In this document: positions 42,575 through 52,246 of the stretch, one piece after another
How the letters are laid out: every line of letters starts with the position of its first letter
Position numbering within the stretch: position 1 is the stretch's first letter
Notes under the pieces: generated by a model
Database searches by the model: none
Told to the model about the DNA's origin: nothing
Seen by the model: the letters and a program-made list of their open reading frames with translations, nothing else
Program-made: the position numbers and the translations under genes
Assembly (NCBI RefSeq): GCF_002105535.1
Contig: NZ_CP015848.1
Location: 3,080,926-3,144,925, forward strand
Origin: Magnetospirillum sp. ME-1
GTDB lineage: Bacteria; Pseudomonadota; Alphaproteobacteria; Rhodospirillales; Magnetospirillaceae
Length of the DNA: 64,000 nucleotides
Reading direction: 5' to 3'

Positions 42575-43369
42575 ATGCTTGACCTGCCTCACGGGTATGA
42601 TCCGCTTTATTCTGTGTCCGGGCTGGCCGTGGGCATCCTGGTCGGACTGACAGGCGTTGGGGGCGGATCGCTGATGACGCCCTTGCTGATCCTGGCCTTT
42701 GGCTTCCATCCCGCCACCGCCGTCGGCACCGACCTGCTGTATGCCGCCGTGACCAAAAGCGGCGGCACTGTCATGCACGGCATGCGTCACAACATTGACT
42801 GGCGAATTACCGGACGTCTGGCGGCGGGCAGCGTGCCCGCAACCATTGTGACCATGGCGACGCTTTACGCCTTGGACGTGACTGGCAAGATCGCGGGCAG
42901 CCTGATTTCCCTAGCCTTGGGCGTGGCCCTGTTGCTGACGGCGCTGATCATCCTGTTCCGCCGCCATCTGCTGCACTGGGTGGAGAACCGCCCAAGTATG
43001 CGCGGCGAGAGGAACGCTGTCGGTAACACCATCCTACTGGGCGCCATCCTGGGCTTTCTTGTGTCGATCTCATCGGTGGGGGCGGGGGCCATCGGTGTCA
43101 CCTTCCTGCTGCTGCTCTATCCCACCTTGCCCACCGCCCGCATCGTCGGCACCGACATCGCCCATGCCGTTCCCTTGGCCCTAGTGGCGGGACTGGGCCA
43201 TTGGATGTTGGGATCGGTGGACTGGCTGCTGCTGGGATCGCTGCTGCTGGGCTCATTGCCGGGCATCGCCATCGGTTCGGCCATGGCCGTCCGCATTCCC
43301 GATCACGTCCTCCGCCCCGTCCTAGCCATCGCCTTGGCGGCGGTCGGCATGAAACTGCTATTGATGTAG
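42575..43369 (+). CDS. TauE/SafE (TSUP) family membrane transporter
   Basis: 264 residues with about eight membrane segments. The duplicated TSUP motif is seen as GLTGVGGGSLMTPLLILAFG (about residues 25-45) and SISSVGAGAIGVTFLLLL (about 155-172). Members export sulfite, sulfoacetate or related anions, or act as sulfur-compound permeases. Substrate unknown. Its GC content is close to the core genome, unlike the genes just before it, so it may be a later addition to the island. Confidence 0.9.
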   Translation: MLDLPHGYDPLYSVSGLAVGILVGLTGVGGGSLMTPLLILAFGFHPATAVGTDLLYAAVTKSGGTVMHGMRHNIDWRITGRLAAGSVPATIVTMATLYALDVTGKIAGSLISLALGVALLLTALIILFRRHLLHWVENRPSMRGERNAVGNTILLGAILGFLVSISSVGAGAIGVTFLLLLYPTLPTARIVGTDIAHAVPLALVAGLGHWMLGSVDWLLLGSLLLGSLPGIAIGSAMAVRIPDHVLRPVLAIALAAVGMKLLLM

Positions 43370-43616
43370 AGTTTCTAGGCGCCTTCGGGTTACCCCCTTT
43401 GCCGTCATCGAAGCCCACATTATCCCATCGAGTGAGAAGCCACTTTCGATCAGCCCCGTGCCTACGTATGGACAGGCGGCAATTTTCCAAGGCGGCCACT
43501 CAGGGGAGGAGCGCTGGATGCGTGCTTATGACCCAATCCGGACGTCCAGACAACCACAGCGCAAACGCGCGAGACCGTTGTTGTCGCAAAATTACTTTAG
43601 TATTACCATGTGAGCT

Positions 43617-44753
43617 ATGAATAGCCCCGAGTTCAGGTTCTTTGAGCTTAAAATGGTTATGAGAAGCGAGCGTCCTGTCGTTCTTATCGTCGACGACGTT
43701 GCCGAGAACCTCCAAGTTCTTGGCGAGTTATTGCAGCCATCATATTTGGTCAAGGTGGCGACATCGGGCGATCGTGCGTTGAAAATCGCCTCTACCTATC
43801 CACAACCCGACCTCATTCTGCTCGATGTGATGATGCCGGTTATGGATGGCTATGAGTGCCTTCGGCGGCTCAGGGAAAATTCTGAGACGCGAAAGATCCC
43901 AGTGATTTTCGTGACCGCGCTAGATAGCACGGAGGATGAGCGTAAAGGGCTGGACTTGGGCGCGGTGGACTACATCACGAAGCCGATCCGTCCGGCCATC
44001 GTCGAAGCGCGGGTCCGTAATCATTTGGATATGAAGGCAACGCGCGATTGGCTGTATGACCAAAATATCGTTCTTGAGGCGGAATTAAGCCGCCTCCTGG
44101 AAATCCTTGCGCACCACTTGCAGGAGCCGGTTCGGCGCCAGTTCACCTTCGCCCAATTGCTGCAGCGCTCACTGCCGAAGCCATTGAATGAAGCCGCTGA
44201 AATGTCCCTGGCACAGATAATGGACGGGGCTGTACGGCTGCGGACCATGCTTCATGACGTCGTGCTGTATCTCGCGGCCTGCCAGGCTCCAGATCCTTCC
44301 GCGCTCTGTGATGCGGAAAATGCACTCAATATCGCCATCAGACAGGTTGGCCACCGGCTAGAAGATGCCGGGGGCAAGATCACTCGAGCTGAAATGCCGT
44401 CCGTTTGGCTGAACTCTGACCAACTGACTGCGATTTTCAGGGCGCTTATCACCAATGCCATCGATTACCGAGATCCAGAGCGCGACCTCCACATTGCCAT
44501 CATTGCAAATCTCGATGGATCCGATGTTGTCTTTTCGGTTGCCGACAACGGCATAGGAATACCATGTGAATTCCGCGATCGAGTATTCTGGTTGTTTGAA
44601 CGGCTTCATGCTGATTTTAACAGGCCCGGAACGGGCATCGGCCTTGCCCTAGTAAAGAAAATTGTCGAAGCCGCAAGGGGCCGAGTCTGGATTGAAGATG
44701 GTGATGAGGGGGGGGTGAAAATATGCTTTTCACTGCCTCGCCGAACCGAATAG
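43617..44753 (+). CDS. Receiver-histidine kinase protein
   Basis: 378 residues, soluble. A receiver domain (about 20-135; phospho-acceptor Asp70 in LILLDVMMPVMDGYE, Lys in YITKP) is followed by a kinase with an H-box of the phytochrome type, LAHHLQEPVRRQ (His166), and a HATPase (N-box ALITNAIDYRD, G1 VADNGIGIP, G2 TGIGLALVKK). Such kinases with an N-terminal receiver pass phosphate onward or take it from a partner. Its receiver is a close paralogue of the one in the next gene (shared QNL-type N-terminus, ALGAVDYITKPI). First of five signalling genes on the plus strand. Ribosome site weak. Confidence 0.9.
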   Translation: MNSPEFRFFELKMVMRSERPVVLIVDDVAENLQVLGELLQPSYLVKVATSGDRALKIASTYPQPDLILLDVMMPVMDGYECLRRLRENSETRKIPVIFVTALDSTEDERKGLDLGAVDYITKPIRPAIVEARVRNHLDMKATRDWLYDQNIVLEAELSRLLEILAHHLQEPVRRQFTFAQLLQRSLPKPLNEAAEMSLAQIMDGAVRLRTMLHDVVLYLAACQAPDPSALCDAENALNIAIRQVGHRLEDAGGKITRAEMPSVWLNSDQLTAIFRALITNAIDYRDPERDLHIAIIANLDGSDVVFSVADNGIGIPCEFRDRVFWLFERLHADFNRPGTGIGLALVKKIVEAARGRVWIEDGDEGGVKICFSLPRRTE

Positions 44754-44816
44754 ACTACCTCGAAAGTTTATGGTTAGGCGACTTGCCATGGGGATGGCTA
44801 TGACAAGGATCCACCT

Positions 44817-45968
44817 ATGGACCAGGACTCGGGCCCGCATCCGCTGACAAGCGTCCTGATCGTTGACGACACCCCACAGAATCTGACCATCTTGGGGGAG
44901 CTTCTCCAGCCGTTGTATAAAGTCCGCGTCGCCAATTCGGGCGAGCGTGCTTTAAGGATAGTCGGCTCAACTCCTCGCCCAGACATCATTTTATTGGATG
45001 TCATGATGCCCGGCATGGACGGATACGCCGTCCTTGAGCGCCTCCGCTCGGATCCCGAGACACATGACATTCCTGTGATCTTCATCACCGCCATGAATGC
45101 CACAGAGGATGAGGAGCGTGGCTTTGCTTTGGGGGCGGTCGATTACATCACCAAGCCGATCGTCCCCGCGATCGTGCTGGCGCGGGTCCGCACCCATCTC
45201 GAGCTCAAGCGCGCGCGAGACCGTCTGGCCAGCCAGAATGACTGGCTGGAGCAAGAGGTCGCCCGGCGCATGAGCGAAAATCTGCTCATCCAGGATCTCA
45301 GTGTCCGCGCCCTGGCTTGTCTTGCAGAAGCCCGAGATAACGAGACCGGCCACCATATCATTCGGACGCAGGCCTATGTCGATCTCCTGGCCCGCCGCCT
45401 TGCCAATCATGAGCGCTTCCACCAAGCCTTGGTCGGCCCCCGGCTCGGTATGGTGGTTAAGGCTGCGCCGCTGCACGACATTGGCAAGGTTGGCATTCCT
45501 GATGCAATTCTGCTCAAGCCTGGGCGGTTAACGCCTGACGAATTCGAGGTGATGAAGACGCATCCGGCTATCGGCGCTGAAGCTATTAGCCGTGCCATGG
45601 ATCAGGCATTGGCGCAGGCCGACAACAAGATGGCAGCCCAAGCCGGCGAGGCATTCTCATTCCTCAAAGTCGCGCATGAGATTTCCATCGGCCATCATGA
45701 GAAATGGGATGGCAGCGGCTATCCAACGGGCCTGAGCGGCGAGGCCATCCCAGTTTCGGCCCGACTTATGGCTCTGGCCGACGTCTTCGACGCCCTGATT
45801 TGCAGACGGGTCTATAAGGCGGCAATGAGCATCGAGGACGCCACCGCGATCATAGCCGAGGGACGCGGCCGACATTTCGACCCCGATGTGGTCGACGCTT
45901 TCCTGTCGCGCCGCGATGACTTTGTTGAAATCGCTCGCCGCCACGCGGATCCCGAGCAGGGGGAGTAA
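44817..45968 (+). CDS. Response regulator with HD-GYP domain (cyclic di-GMP phosphodiesterase)
   Basis: 383 residues. Receiver (about 10-130; Asp61 in IILLDVMMPGMDGYA, YITKP), a coiled linker (NDWLEQEVARRMSEN), then an HD-GYP domain: HD in APLHDIGKVGIPD and the GYP signature in HHEKWDGSGYPTGLSG. All catalytic residues are present, so it should hydrolyse cyclic di-GMP under phosphorylation control. AAGGAT precedes the ATG. The receiver is paralogous to that of the upstream kinase, suggesting duplication with exchanged outputs. Confidence 0.94.
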   Translation: MDQDSGPHPLTSVLIVDDTPQNLTILGELLQPLYKVRVANSGERALRIVGSTPRPDIILLDVMMPGMDGYAVLERLRSDPETHDIPVIFITAMNATEDEERGFALGAVDYITKPIVPAIVLARVRTHLELKRARDRLASQNDWLEQEVARRMSENLLIQDLSVRALACLAEARDNETGHHIIRTQAYVDLLARRLANHERFHQALVGPRLGMVVKAAPLHDIGKVGIPDAILLKPGRLTPDEFEVMKTHPAIGAEAISRAMDQALAQADNKMAAQAGEAFSFLKVAHEISIGHHEKWDGSGYPTGLSGEAIPVSARLMALADVFDALICRRVYKAAMSIEDATAIIAEGRGRHFDPDVVDAFLSRRDDFVEIARRHADPEQGE

Positions 45969-45973
45969 TAGCG

Positions 45974-46636
45974 ATGAAGATCACTGTCCACATGGCCATT
46001 GCCCTGTTTGTGGCGACAGCCGTCCTCGGCCCAGTCGCCGCCCATGCCGACGCTACCGGCGCCGCGCCGGCCGAGGCGGCTAAGTTTAAGGAGATCACCG
46101 CCACCAAGGAAACCTTGGAGCAGTTGCGCCGGGGAGGCTGGGCGCTTTACATGCGCCATGGCCGCACCGACAACACCAAGCCGGATCGATATCCCTCCGT
46201 CGATCTCAACGACTGCTCCACGCAACGGCCGCTGACCGAGGATGGGCTCAAAATGGCGGCCCAGGTCGGCGAGGAAGTTCGAAAGGCCCGCATTCCCATT
46301 GGCGAAATCCGCATCAGCCCGCTATGCCGGGTCAAGGACACAGTGGCGGCGGCTTTCCCAAACCACACGTTTACGCTCGACAATGAGCTACTTTACACGG
46401 CGAATTTGACGGATGCCGAAAAGCAGCCAATCATCGCCAATACCCGCCGCCTTCTTTCGGCGCCGGTCGCCAATGGAGTGAATCGGCTCCTGATCGCCCA
46501 TGCGCCAAACCTGATGGACCTGATCGGTTATTTCCCCAAGGAAGGAACCCTGGTGGTGTTCCGTCCCAAGGGAAATGGCGAATTCGATTACATCGCCAGC
46601 ATTCCGCCGTCTCTGTGGCCTAGCCTGCAACAATAG
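45974..46636 (+). CDS. Secreted histidine phosphatase-family protein
   Basis: 220 residues with a signal peptide (MKITVHMAIALFVATAVLGP, cleavage near AHA). The histidine-phosphatase motif MRHGRTDN (RHG) and a later HAPNLMD His are present, typical of phosphoglycerate-mutase-like enzymes. A periplasmic location and 5-bp spacing from the HD-GYP gene (ribosome site GGGGGAG) tie it to the signalling set. The substrate could be a phosphorylated small molecule sensed by the kinase downstream. That link is inference. Confidence 0.88.
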   Translation: MKITVHMAIALFVATAVLGPVAAHADATGAAPAEAAKFKEITATKETLEQLRRGGWALYMRHGRTDNTKPDRYPSVDLNDCSTQRPLTEDGLKMAAQVGEEVRKARIPIGEIRISPLCRVKDTVAAAFPNHTFTLDNELLYTANLTDAEKQPIIANTRRLLSAPVANGVNRLLIAHAPNLMDLIGYFPKEGTLVVFRPKGNGEFDYIASIPPSLWPSLQQ

Positions 46637-46652
46637 CCTTTTCGGTGACAGC

Positions 46653-49600
46653 ATGACTTTCCGTCCAGCCCGGATGTCCCCCTATCTGGTGATCTTTCTT
46701 GCCCCAGTTATTGTGGTTGCGGTATTGGCTGGAGCCCTGAATCTCAGCTCCTTTCATAGCCTTAGAGAAAGCCAGAGGGAAGTTAGCATCCTGCAGGGCC
46801 GGGAATTGGAGCGGGTTTCTTCGGCCACACATATCAATGAAGAGGTCGCCAGCATCCAGCGCATGGTCGGATCGACGCTGGAAATGGCGAGTGACGGCAA
46901 GCTCGACGAGGCTGCGACTTATCGCGTCCATAGCGAGGTGGTCAATCGCTTGGCCGAACTGGAGAAATTACTTCCAAATCTGCGGCTTGACGCCGGATCG
47001 CTGAATGAAGTCGAAGACGCCAGGATCGATTTTGACGCCTACCGAAAGTTCATCATCCAGGCGACAGACCTCGCCGCCGTCGACCCTCCGGGGGCAATGA
47101 AGTTCGCCTATCAGGCGGCCAACAGCTATCTCGCGCTGTCCGAACACACCCATGCCATCGCGCGGGCCGTCGCCGAGGAGGCGGCTCGTCAGGGAGAGGT
47201 GCAGTCAGCCAGCTTTGAGGGGCAGGCGGCGCGCATCATGGCGAATGGGGGAATCCTGATTGGGGCGCTGCTGATTCTTTGGGTTCTGGTAGGAAGCTGG
47301 GTGGCGCGGCGTGTATCCAGCCTGAGTTCGGCGCTTCACGATCTGGCGCAAGGCGATGTCGCCTCGGCCTCTTTGCCCGAAGTCCAACGGATCAGCGCGA
47401 ACCGCCACAGCATATTGCGGGACATGGCCCAAGCCATCCTTGCGTTTCGGGATGCTCTGGTGTCGCGGGAAAAGTCGCAGGCCGAACTCCGCAAGCTTTC
47501 CCTGGTTGTCGAGCAAAGCCCGAATCCAGTCGTGATCGCCGACCTCAATGCCAAGATCGAATACGTGAACGACGCCTTCATCCGAAACTCGGGTTACAGC
47601 CGGGAAGAGGTGATTGGCCGCAATCCCCGCATCCTCAAATCAAAGAGGACGCCAAATTCGACCTACAGAGCCATGTGGGGCGCATTGACGAGAGGGGAAA
47701 CTTGGTCAGGGGAATTTACCAATCTTACCCGGGACGGGCGGGAACGGATCGAGATGGCAACCATCGTTCCCCTTCGCCAGTCCGATGGGCGCGTCAGTCA
47801 CTATGTCGGAATCAAGGAGGACGTAACTGAGAAGAAAAAACAAGAGGATACTTTAAGAAAGCTTTTTCTGGCGGTTGAACAAAGTCCTGAAAGCATTGTT
47901 ATTACGGATCTTGAGCCAAAGATTGAGTATGTTAATGGCGCCTTTGTCCGCAACACAGGTTTCAGCCGCGATGAGGTGATCGGCAGCAACCCGCGTGTTC
48001 TTCAGTCTGGCCTAACTCCTCCAGAAACATTCAAGGATATGTGGGCGAAGTTGAGCCAAGGAGAGTCTTGGCACGGCGAACTTGTCAATCGCCGCAAGGA
48101 CGGCAGCGAATATGTCGAATTCGCCCATATCGCCCCGGTCCGTCAGGCGGATGGCGAAATCACCCATTACCTTGCAATCAAGGAAGACGTCACCGACAAA
48201 AAGCAGATGATGCGGGAGTTGGAGCTTCACAAGGATCACCTTGAGCTGATGGTCGCGGAGCGGACCAACGCTCTCTCCATTGCCAATCAGGAACAGAAGG
48301 CGATCTTTGACGCATCCGGGGTCGGCATTGCTCTCATCCGGGACCGGGTCGTTATTCGTTGCAATCGAAGTCTCGACAAAATGTTCGGCTACGGCCCCGG
48401 GGAGTTGGAGGGGCAACAGACCCGTGTTTGGTATCTGGATGATAACGACTGGGAGCGGCTTGGGCATGAGATCTACGAGCAGGTTGGGCAAGGCGAAACC
48501 TACGAATGCGATCAGCAGTTTCGCAAGAAGGACGGCTCGCCGTTCTGGACCCGACTTGCGGTGCAGGCCCTCAATGCCGCCGCGCCCAACGAAGGCATTG
48601 TCGCCATTTTCGAGGACATAACCGATGAGCGCAAATCCGCCGAAGCGTTGCGGTTGGCCTTTGCCGAACAGCAGGCAATCCTGGACTCGGCGACCTCCGG
48701 CATCGTCCTGATTAAAAATCGGATCCTGGAGCGCTGCAATCGCAAGCTGCACGAGATCTTCGGCTGGCCCGATGGCGAGATGGTCGGGAAGCCCAAGCGG
48801 ATCTGGTACGCCGACGAGGACAGTTGGATCGGCGGCGGCGGCGAGGCCTACGAGGAAATTTGGAAGGGCCAGACCCATCGCCGCGAGCAGCAATTGCTGC
48901 GCAAGGACGGCAGCCTATTTTGGGCGCGCTTGACAGCCCATGCCGTTGATGCCCGAGACCCGACCCAGGGATCTGTCTGGGTCATCGACGACATTACTCA
49001 AGAACATGCCCTTATAGAGGAAATGCAGAGAGCGCGCATGCTGGCCGAGGATGCGGCTCGGGCCAAATCAGACTTCCTTGCAAACATGAGTCATGAAATA
49101 CGCACGCCCATGAACGCGATCATTGGGCTCACCCATCTGCTGCAACGCGATATTGCTGACAAAACGCAAAGAACAAGGCTGGATAAGGTATCCACGGCGG
49201 CTCGCCATCTGCTCAATATCATCAACGATATTCTTGACCTCTCTAAAATCGAAGCCGGGAAGCTCCAACTCGAAAATACCGATTTCGAGATCGAGCATAT
49301 GATCGAGACCGTATGCACTCTTGTCCATGATAAGGCAGAAGCCAAAGGGCTGGAACTCGTGGTCGCCATGCATGCCCTTCCGGCAAATCTTCATGGCGAC
49401 GGCCTGCGGATTGGACAGATTCTACTCAATTTTGCCAGCAACGCCGTTAAGTTCACCGAATCGGGAAGCATTGCGCTTCGAGGCTCTGTAGTAAGCCGCG
49501 ATGACAATGGCCTCGTGGCCAGATTTGAGGTGTCCGATACCGGTATCGGCCTTACGACCGAGCAGCAATCGCGTTTGTTTCAGGCATTTGAGCAAGCTGA

Positions 49601-51290
49601 TTCATCGACGTCCCGGAAGTATGGGGGTACTGGTCTCGGTCTTGCGATCTCCAAGCGTTTGACCGAGATGATGGGGGGGCGAATCGGCGTAGACAGCGAA
49701 TTTGGCCAAGGAAGCTCCTTCTGGATCGAAGTTCCCTTATCATTTCCCCTGGGTGGTGGGAATTTTCCGTCCAAGCGGGTCGAGGCCAGCGGCCTGCGTG
49801 CTCTTGTGGTTGATGATCTCAGTGATGCCCTAGAGGCCCATGTGGGCATGCTGGAAATGCTTGGTCTGCAGGTTTCGGCTGTTGCTGATGGCGTTTCCGC
49901 TCTCGCCGCTGTGGAAGAAGCCGACGCCTCCCAAAAACCATTCGACATTCTTCTGATCGATTGGCAGATGCCTGGGATGGATGGGCTTGAATTGGGGCGG
50001 CGATTGTTCTTGCTGCCGATCTCGCGTCAGCCAGCAAGGATGCTGGTCACGGCCTATGGCGATAGCGTCTCCGCCGATGTGCTGGCCGAGACCGGGTTTC
50101 ACAATATGTTGCTCAAGCCATTGACGCCGTCCCGGCTGTTCGATGGCTTGCAGGACGCGCTTTCCGGCAAGCATACGATCATGGGCGGGCTTGCCGCGGG
50201 AGAAGCCGAGTCCGTCCTTCTGCATCGAGGCGGCGGCCGTATTCTGCTCGCCGAGGACAATCTGGTGAACCAGGAGGTCGCAGTCGAACTTCTTTGTGCC
50301 GTCGGCCTTGATGTCGATGTTGCGGAAGATGGCCAAGTCGCATTGGATAAGGCAGCCCAAGGCCAATATGACGTCATCTTGATGGATATGCAGATGCCGA
50401 ACATGGATGGATTGGCCTCGACACGCGCGATTCGAAAGCTTCCGAATCACGTGAAAACCCCCATCCTGGCTATGACGGCGAATGCGTTCGATGAAGATCG
50501 CAATGCCTGTCTCGACGCGGGCATGAACGATCACATCGCCAAGCCGGTGGACCCTGAGGCGCTTTACCTGACCTTGCTGAAATGGCTTCCGGCAACCGAT
50601 GGCCGTGGTGAACGATCTAACCCGCTGAGGTCCAGCCCGAAAAATGCCGACGAGGTGGATTACAGCCTTGCTCGCGACAAGCTGGGTCTAATCGACGGTC
50701 TTGACGTGGTTGCGGGCCTCAAGGCGGCCAATGGGCGCTTTGACCTTTATCTCAGGCTCTTGGCGAAGTTTATTGATAATCAGGACGGCAAGCATCTGCT
50801 ACAGGCCCTCTCCTCGGGTGACATTCACGCGGCGCATAGGATTGCCCATACCCTGAAGGGAATGTCGGCAACTCTGGGAATCGAGGGCCTTCGCCAGATC
50901 GCCGCCGAGATTGAAGCTGCTCTCAAGAACTCTCCGAACGAAGTATCCGCCGACATTCCACATAAGGCACGTCAGCTTGAAGCCGAATTCCAGGTCATGT
51001 GCGACCGGCTACGGCCTGTCGTGGCGGCTCCGAGAGAAGCTGAACATGGCGAGGGGCCAGTGGGCGAAGATTTTGATGAAGCCGCCGCCAAAACTCTTTT
51101 GGGTCGACTTGACGAACTTCTGTCCATGGACGACATGGCGGCGGGAAATCTCTATCGCGACAATGAGGCCATTTTTCGGGCGGCAATTGGCGGTCAAGCC
51201 GCCGCGATCGCTCAGAACATCGAAGACTTCGCTTTTGAGGAGGCATTGGCTCTGCTCAGAAGCGCCGTTCGGGGCAGATCCAAGCAATGA
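46653..51290 (+). CDS. PAS-rich hybrid sensor histidine kinase with two receivers and HPt
   Basis: 1545 residues from ATG 46653. Order: membrane helix (about 10-32), periplasmic helical sensor (about 35-190), second membrane helix (about 195-215), HAMP-like linker, four PAS/PAC units (about 275-785; first two near-duplicates containing VVEQSPNPVVIADL and AVEQSPESIVITDL), HisKA with phospho-His814 (MSHEIRTPMNAIIGLTHLL), HATPase, receiver 1 (Asp1103 in LLIDWQMPGMDG), receiver 2 (Asp1245 in ILMDMQMPNMDG) and HPt (His1399 in RIAHTLKGMSATLG). This is a complete BarA/EvgS-like internal phosphorelay. The HPt could feed the stand-alone receivers of this cluster. The start overlaps nothing; the previous gene ends 16 bp earlier. 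Confidence 0.93.
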   Translation: MTFRPARMSPYLVIFLAPVIVVAVLAGALNLSSFHSLRESQREVSILQGRELERVSSATHINEEVASIQRMVGSTLEMASDGKLDEAATYRVHSEVVNRLAELEKLLPNLRLDAGSLNEVEDARIDFDAYRKFIIQATDLAAVDPPGAMKFAYQAANSYLALSEHTHAIARAVAEEAARQGEVQSASFEGQAARIMANGGILIGALLILWVLVGSWVARRVSSLSSALHDLAQGDVASASLPEVQRISANRHSILRDMAQAILAFRDALVSREKSQAELRKLSLVVEQSPNPVVIADLNAKIEYVNDAFIRNSGYSREEVIGRNPRILKSKRTPNSTYRAMWGALTRGETWSGEFTNLTRDGRERIEMATIVPLRQSDGRVSHYVGIKEDVTEKKKQEDTLRKLFLAVEQSPESIVITDLEPKIEYVNGAFVRNTGFSRDEVIGSNPRVLQSGLTPPETFKDMWAKLSQGESWHGELVNRRKDGSEYVEFAHIAPVRQADGEITHYLAIKEDVTDKKQMMRELELHKDHLELMVAERTNALSIANQEQKAIFDASGVGIALIRDRVVIRCNRSLDKMFGYGPGELEGQQTRVWYLDDNDWERLGHEIYEQVGQGETYECDQQFRKKDGSPFWTRLAVQALNAAAPNEGIVAIFEDITDERKSAEALRLAFAEQQAILDSATSGIVLIKNRILERCNRKLHEIFGWPDGEMVGKPKRIWYADEDSWIGGGGEAYEEIWKGQTHRREQQLLRKDGSLFWARLTAHAVDARDPTQGSVWVIDDITQEHALIEEMQRARMLAEDAARAKSDFLANMSHEIRTPMNAIIGLTHLLQRDIADKTQRTRLDKVSTAARHLLNIINDILDLSKIEAGKLQLENTDFEIEHMIETVCTLVHDKAEAKGLELVVAMHALPANLHGDGLRIGQILLNFASNAVKFTESGSIALRGSVVSRDDNGLVARFEVSDTGIGLTTEQQSRLFQAFEQADSSTSRKYGGTGLGLAISKRLTEMMGGRIGVDSEFGQGSSFWIEVPLSFPLGGGNFPSKRVEASGLRALVVDDLSDALEAHVGMLEMLGLQVSAVADGVSALAAVEEADASQKPFDILLIDWQMPGMDGLELGRRLFLLPISRQPARMLVTAYGDSVSADVLAETGFHNMLLKPLTPSRLFDGLQDALSGKHTIMGGLAAGEAESVLLHRGGGRILLAEDNLVNQEVAVELLCAVGLDVDVAEDGQVALDKAAQGQYDVILMDMQMPNMDGLASTRAIRKLPNHVKTPILAMTANAFDEDRNACLDAGMNDHIAKPVDPEALYLTLLKWLPATDGRGERSNPLRSSPKNADEVDYSLARDKLGLIDGLDVVAGLKAANGRFDLYLRLLAKFIDNQDGKHLLQALSSGDIHAAHRIAHTLKGMSATLGIEGLRQIAAEIEAALKNSPNEVSADIPHKARQLEAEFQVMCDRLRPVVAAPREAEHGEGPVGEDFDEAAAKTLLGRLDELLSMDDMAAGNLYRDNEAIFRAAIGGQAAAIAQNIEDFAFEEALALLRSAVRGRSKQ

Positions 51291-51355
51291 ATGTTCAGCC
51301 TGGGTAGGCGTCCGATATTGGAGACGGGGACGTCGATTCCCGGCAAGGAGGGGGC

Positions 51356-52246
51356 ATGACCTGCATTCTCGTCGTGGATGACGACCCAATCTGTCTAGAA
51401 CTACTCTCCGAGACCTTGATCGGCGCCGGTTACAGCGTTGACCTTGCCGTCGACGGCGAGGACGCTTGGGACAAATTGAACTCCTACAAGCATGACCTAG
51501 TTCTGCTGGACCGGGTCATGCCGCGTCTGGATGGGCTTGGCCTGCTTCGCCGCATGAAGGGCGACGCCGCCTTATCCGGAATTCCGGTGATCATCCAGAC
51601 CTCCGCCTCGTCGCAGGACGAAATACTGGAAGGCTTGGAGGCCGGAGCCCACTACTATCTGTGCAAGCCCGTTTATCCGGACCTGCTTTGCCCGCTGGTG
51701 GCCGGAATTGTCGCAGACATCGCCGAACGCAAGAGCCTGAGGGACTGCAAGGCCAACGTCACCGTGGCCTTGTCGCTTATGACAAGCGGCGATTTCAAGT
51801 TTCGAACGCTGGATGATGTTCGCTCATTGGCCGCCGTTCTCGCCGAGCTCTGCGACAGGCCCGACGATGTCGGCATGGGGCTGCTGGAATTGATGATCAA
51901 CGCGGTCGAACACGGCAATCTCGGCATCAGCTATACCGAGAAATCGGAATTGCGGAAGACATGGCGTTGGGAACAAGAGATAAGCCGCCGTCTCGGCGTC
52001 GCGCCGTGGTCAAGCCGCGTGGCGCGCGTCCGCGCGTCCCACGATGGCGAGGACGTCGTTTTCGTGATTTCGGACGAGGGTGATGGGTTCTATCCCGGAC
52101 GCTTCATGCAAATGGAGCCCGCGCGCGCCTTCGACCTGCATGGTCGCGGCATCGCCATGGCGAACGCCGCCAGCTTCTCCCGCTTGGAATATCAGGGACG
52201 AGGCAACGTCGTCATGGCGAGGGCTCCCGCCCGGCGCGATTGTTAA
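51356..52246 (+). CDS. Receiver-HATPase protein (anti-sigma-kinase-like output)
   Basis: 296 residues with an excellent ribosome site (AAGGAGGGGG). Receiver (about 3-120; Asp52 in LVLLDRVMPRLDG, Lys in YLCKPV) joined to a HATPase of the RsbW type (N-box GLLELMINAVEHGNLGIS, G1 VISDEGDGF, G2-like LHGRGIAMA). There is no dimerisation/H-box, so it is probably a serine/threonine-type kinase or switch rather than a histidine kinase. It is 65 bp after the hybrid kinase, whose HPt may phosphorylate Asp52. Confidence 0.9.
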   Translation: MTCILVVDDDPICLELLSETLIGAGYSVDLAVDGEDAWDKLNSYKHDLVLLDRVMPRLDGLGLLRRMKGDAALSGIPVIIQTSASSQDEILEGLEAGAHYYLCKPVYPDLLCPLVAGIVADIAERKSLRDCKANVTVALSLMTSGDFKFRTLDDVRSLAAVLAELCDRPDDVGMGLLELMINAVEHGNLGISYTEKSELRKTWRWEQEISRRLGVAPWSSRVARVRASHDGEDVVFVISDEGDGFYPGRFMQMEPARAFDLHGRGIAMANAASFSRLEYQGRGNVVMARAPARRDC

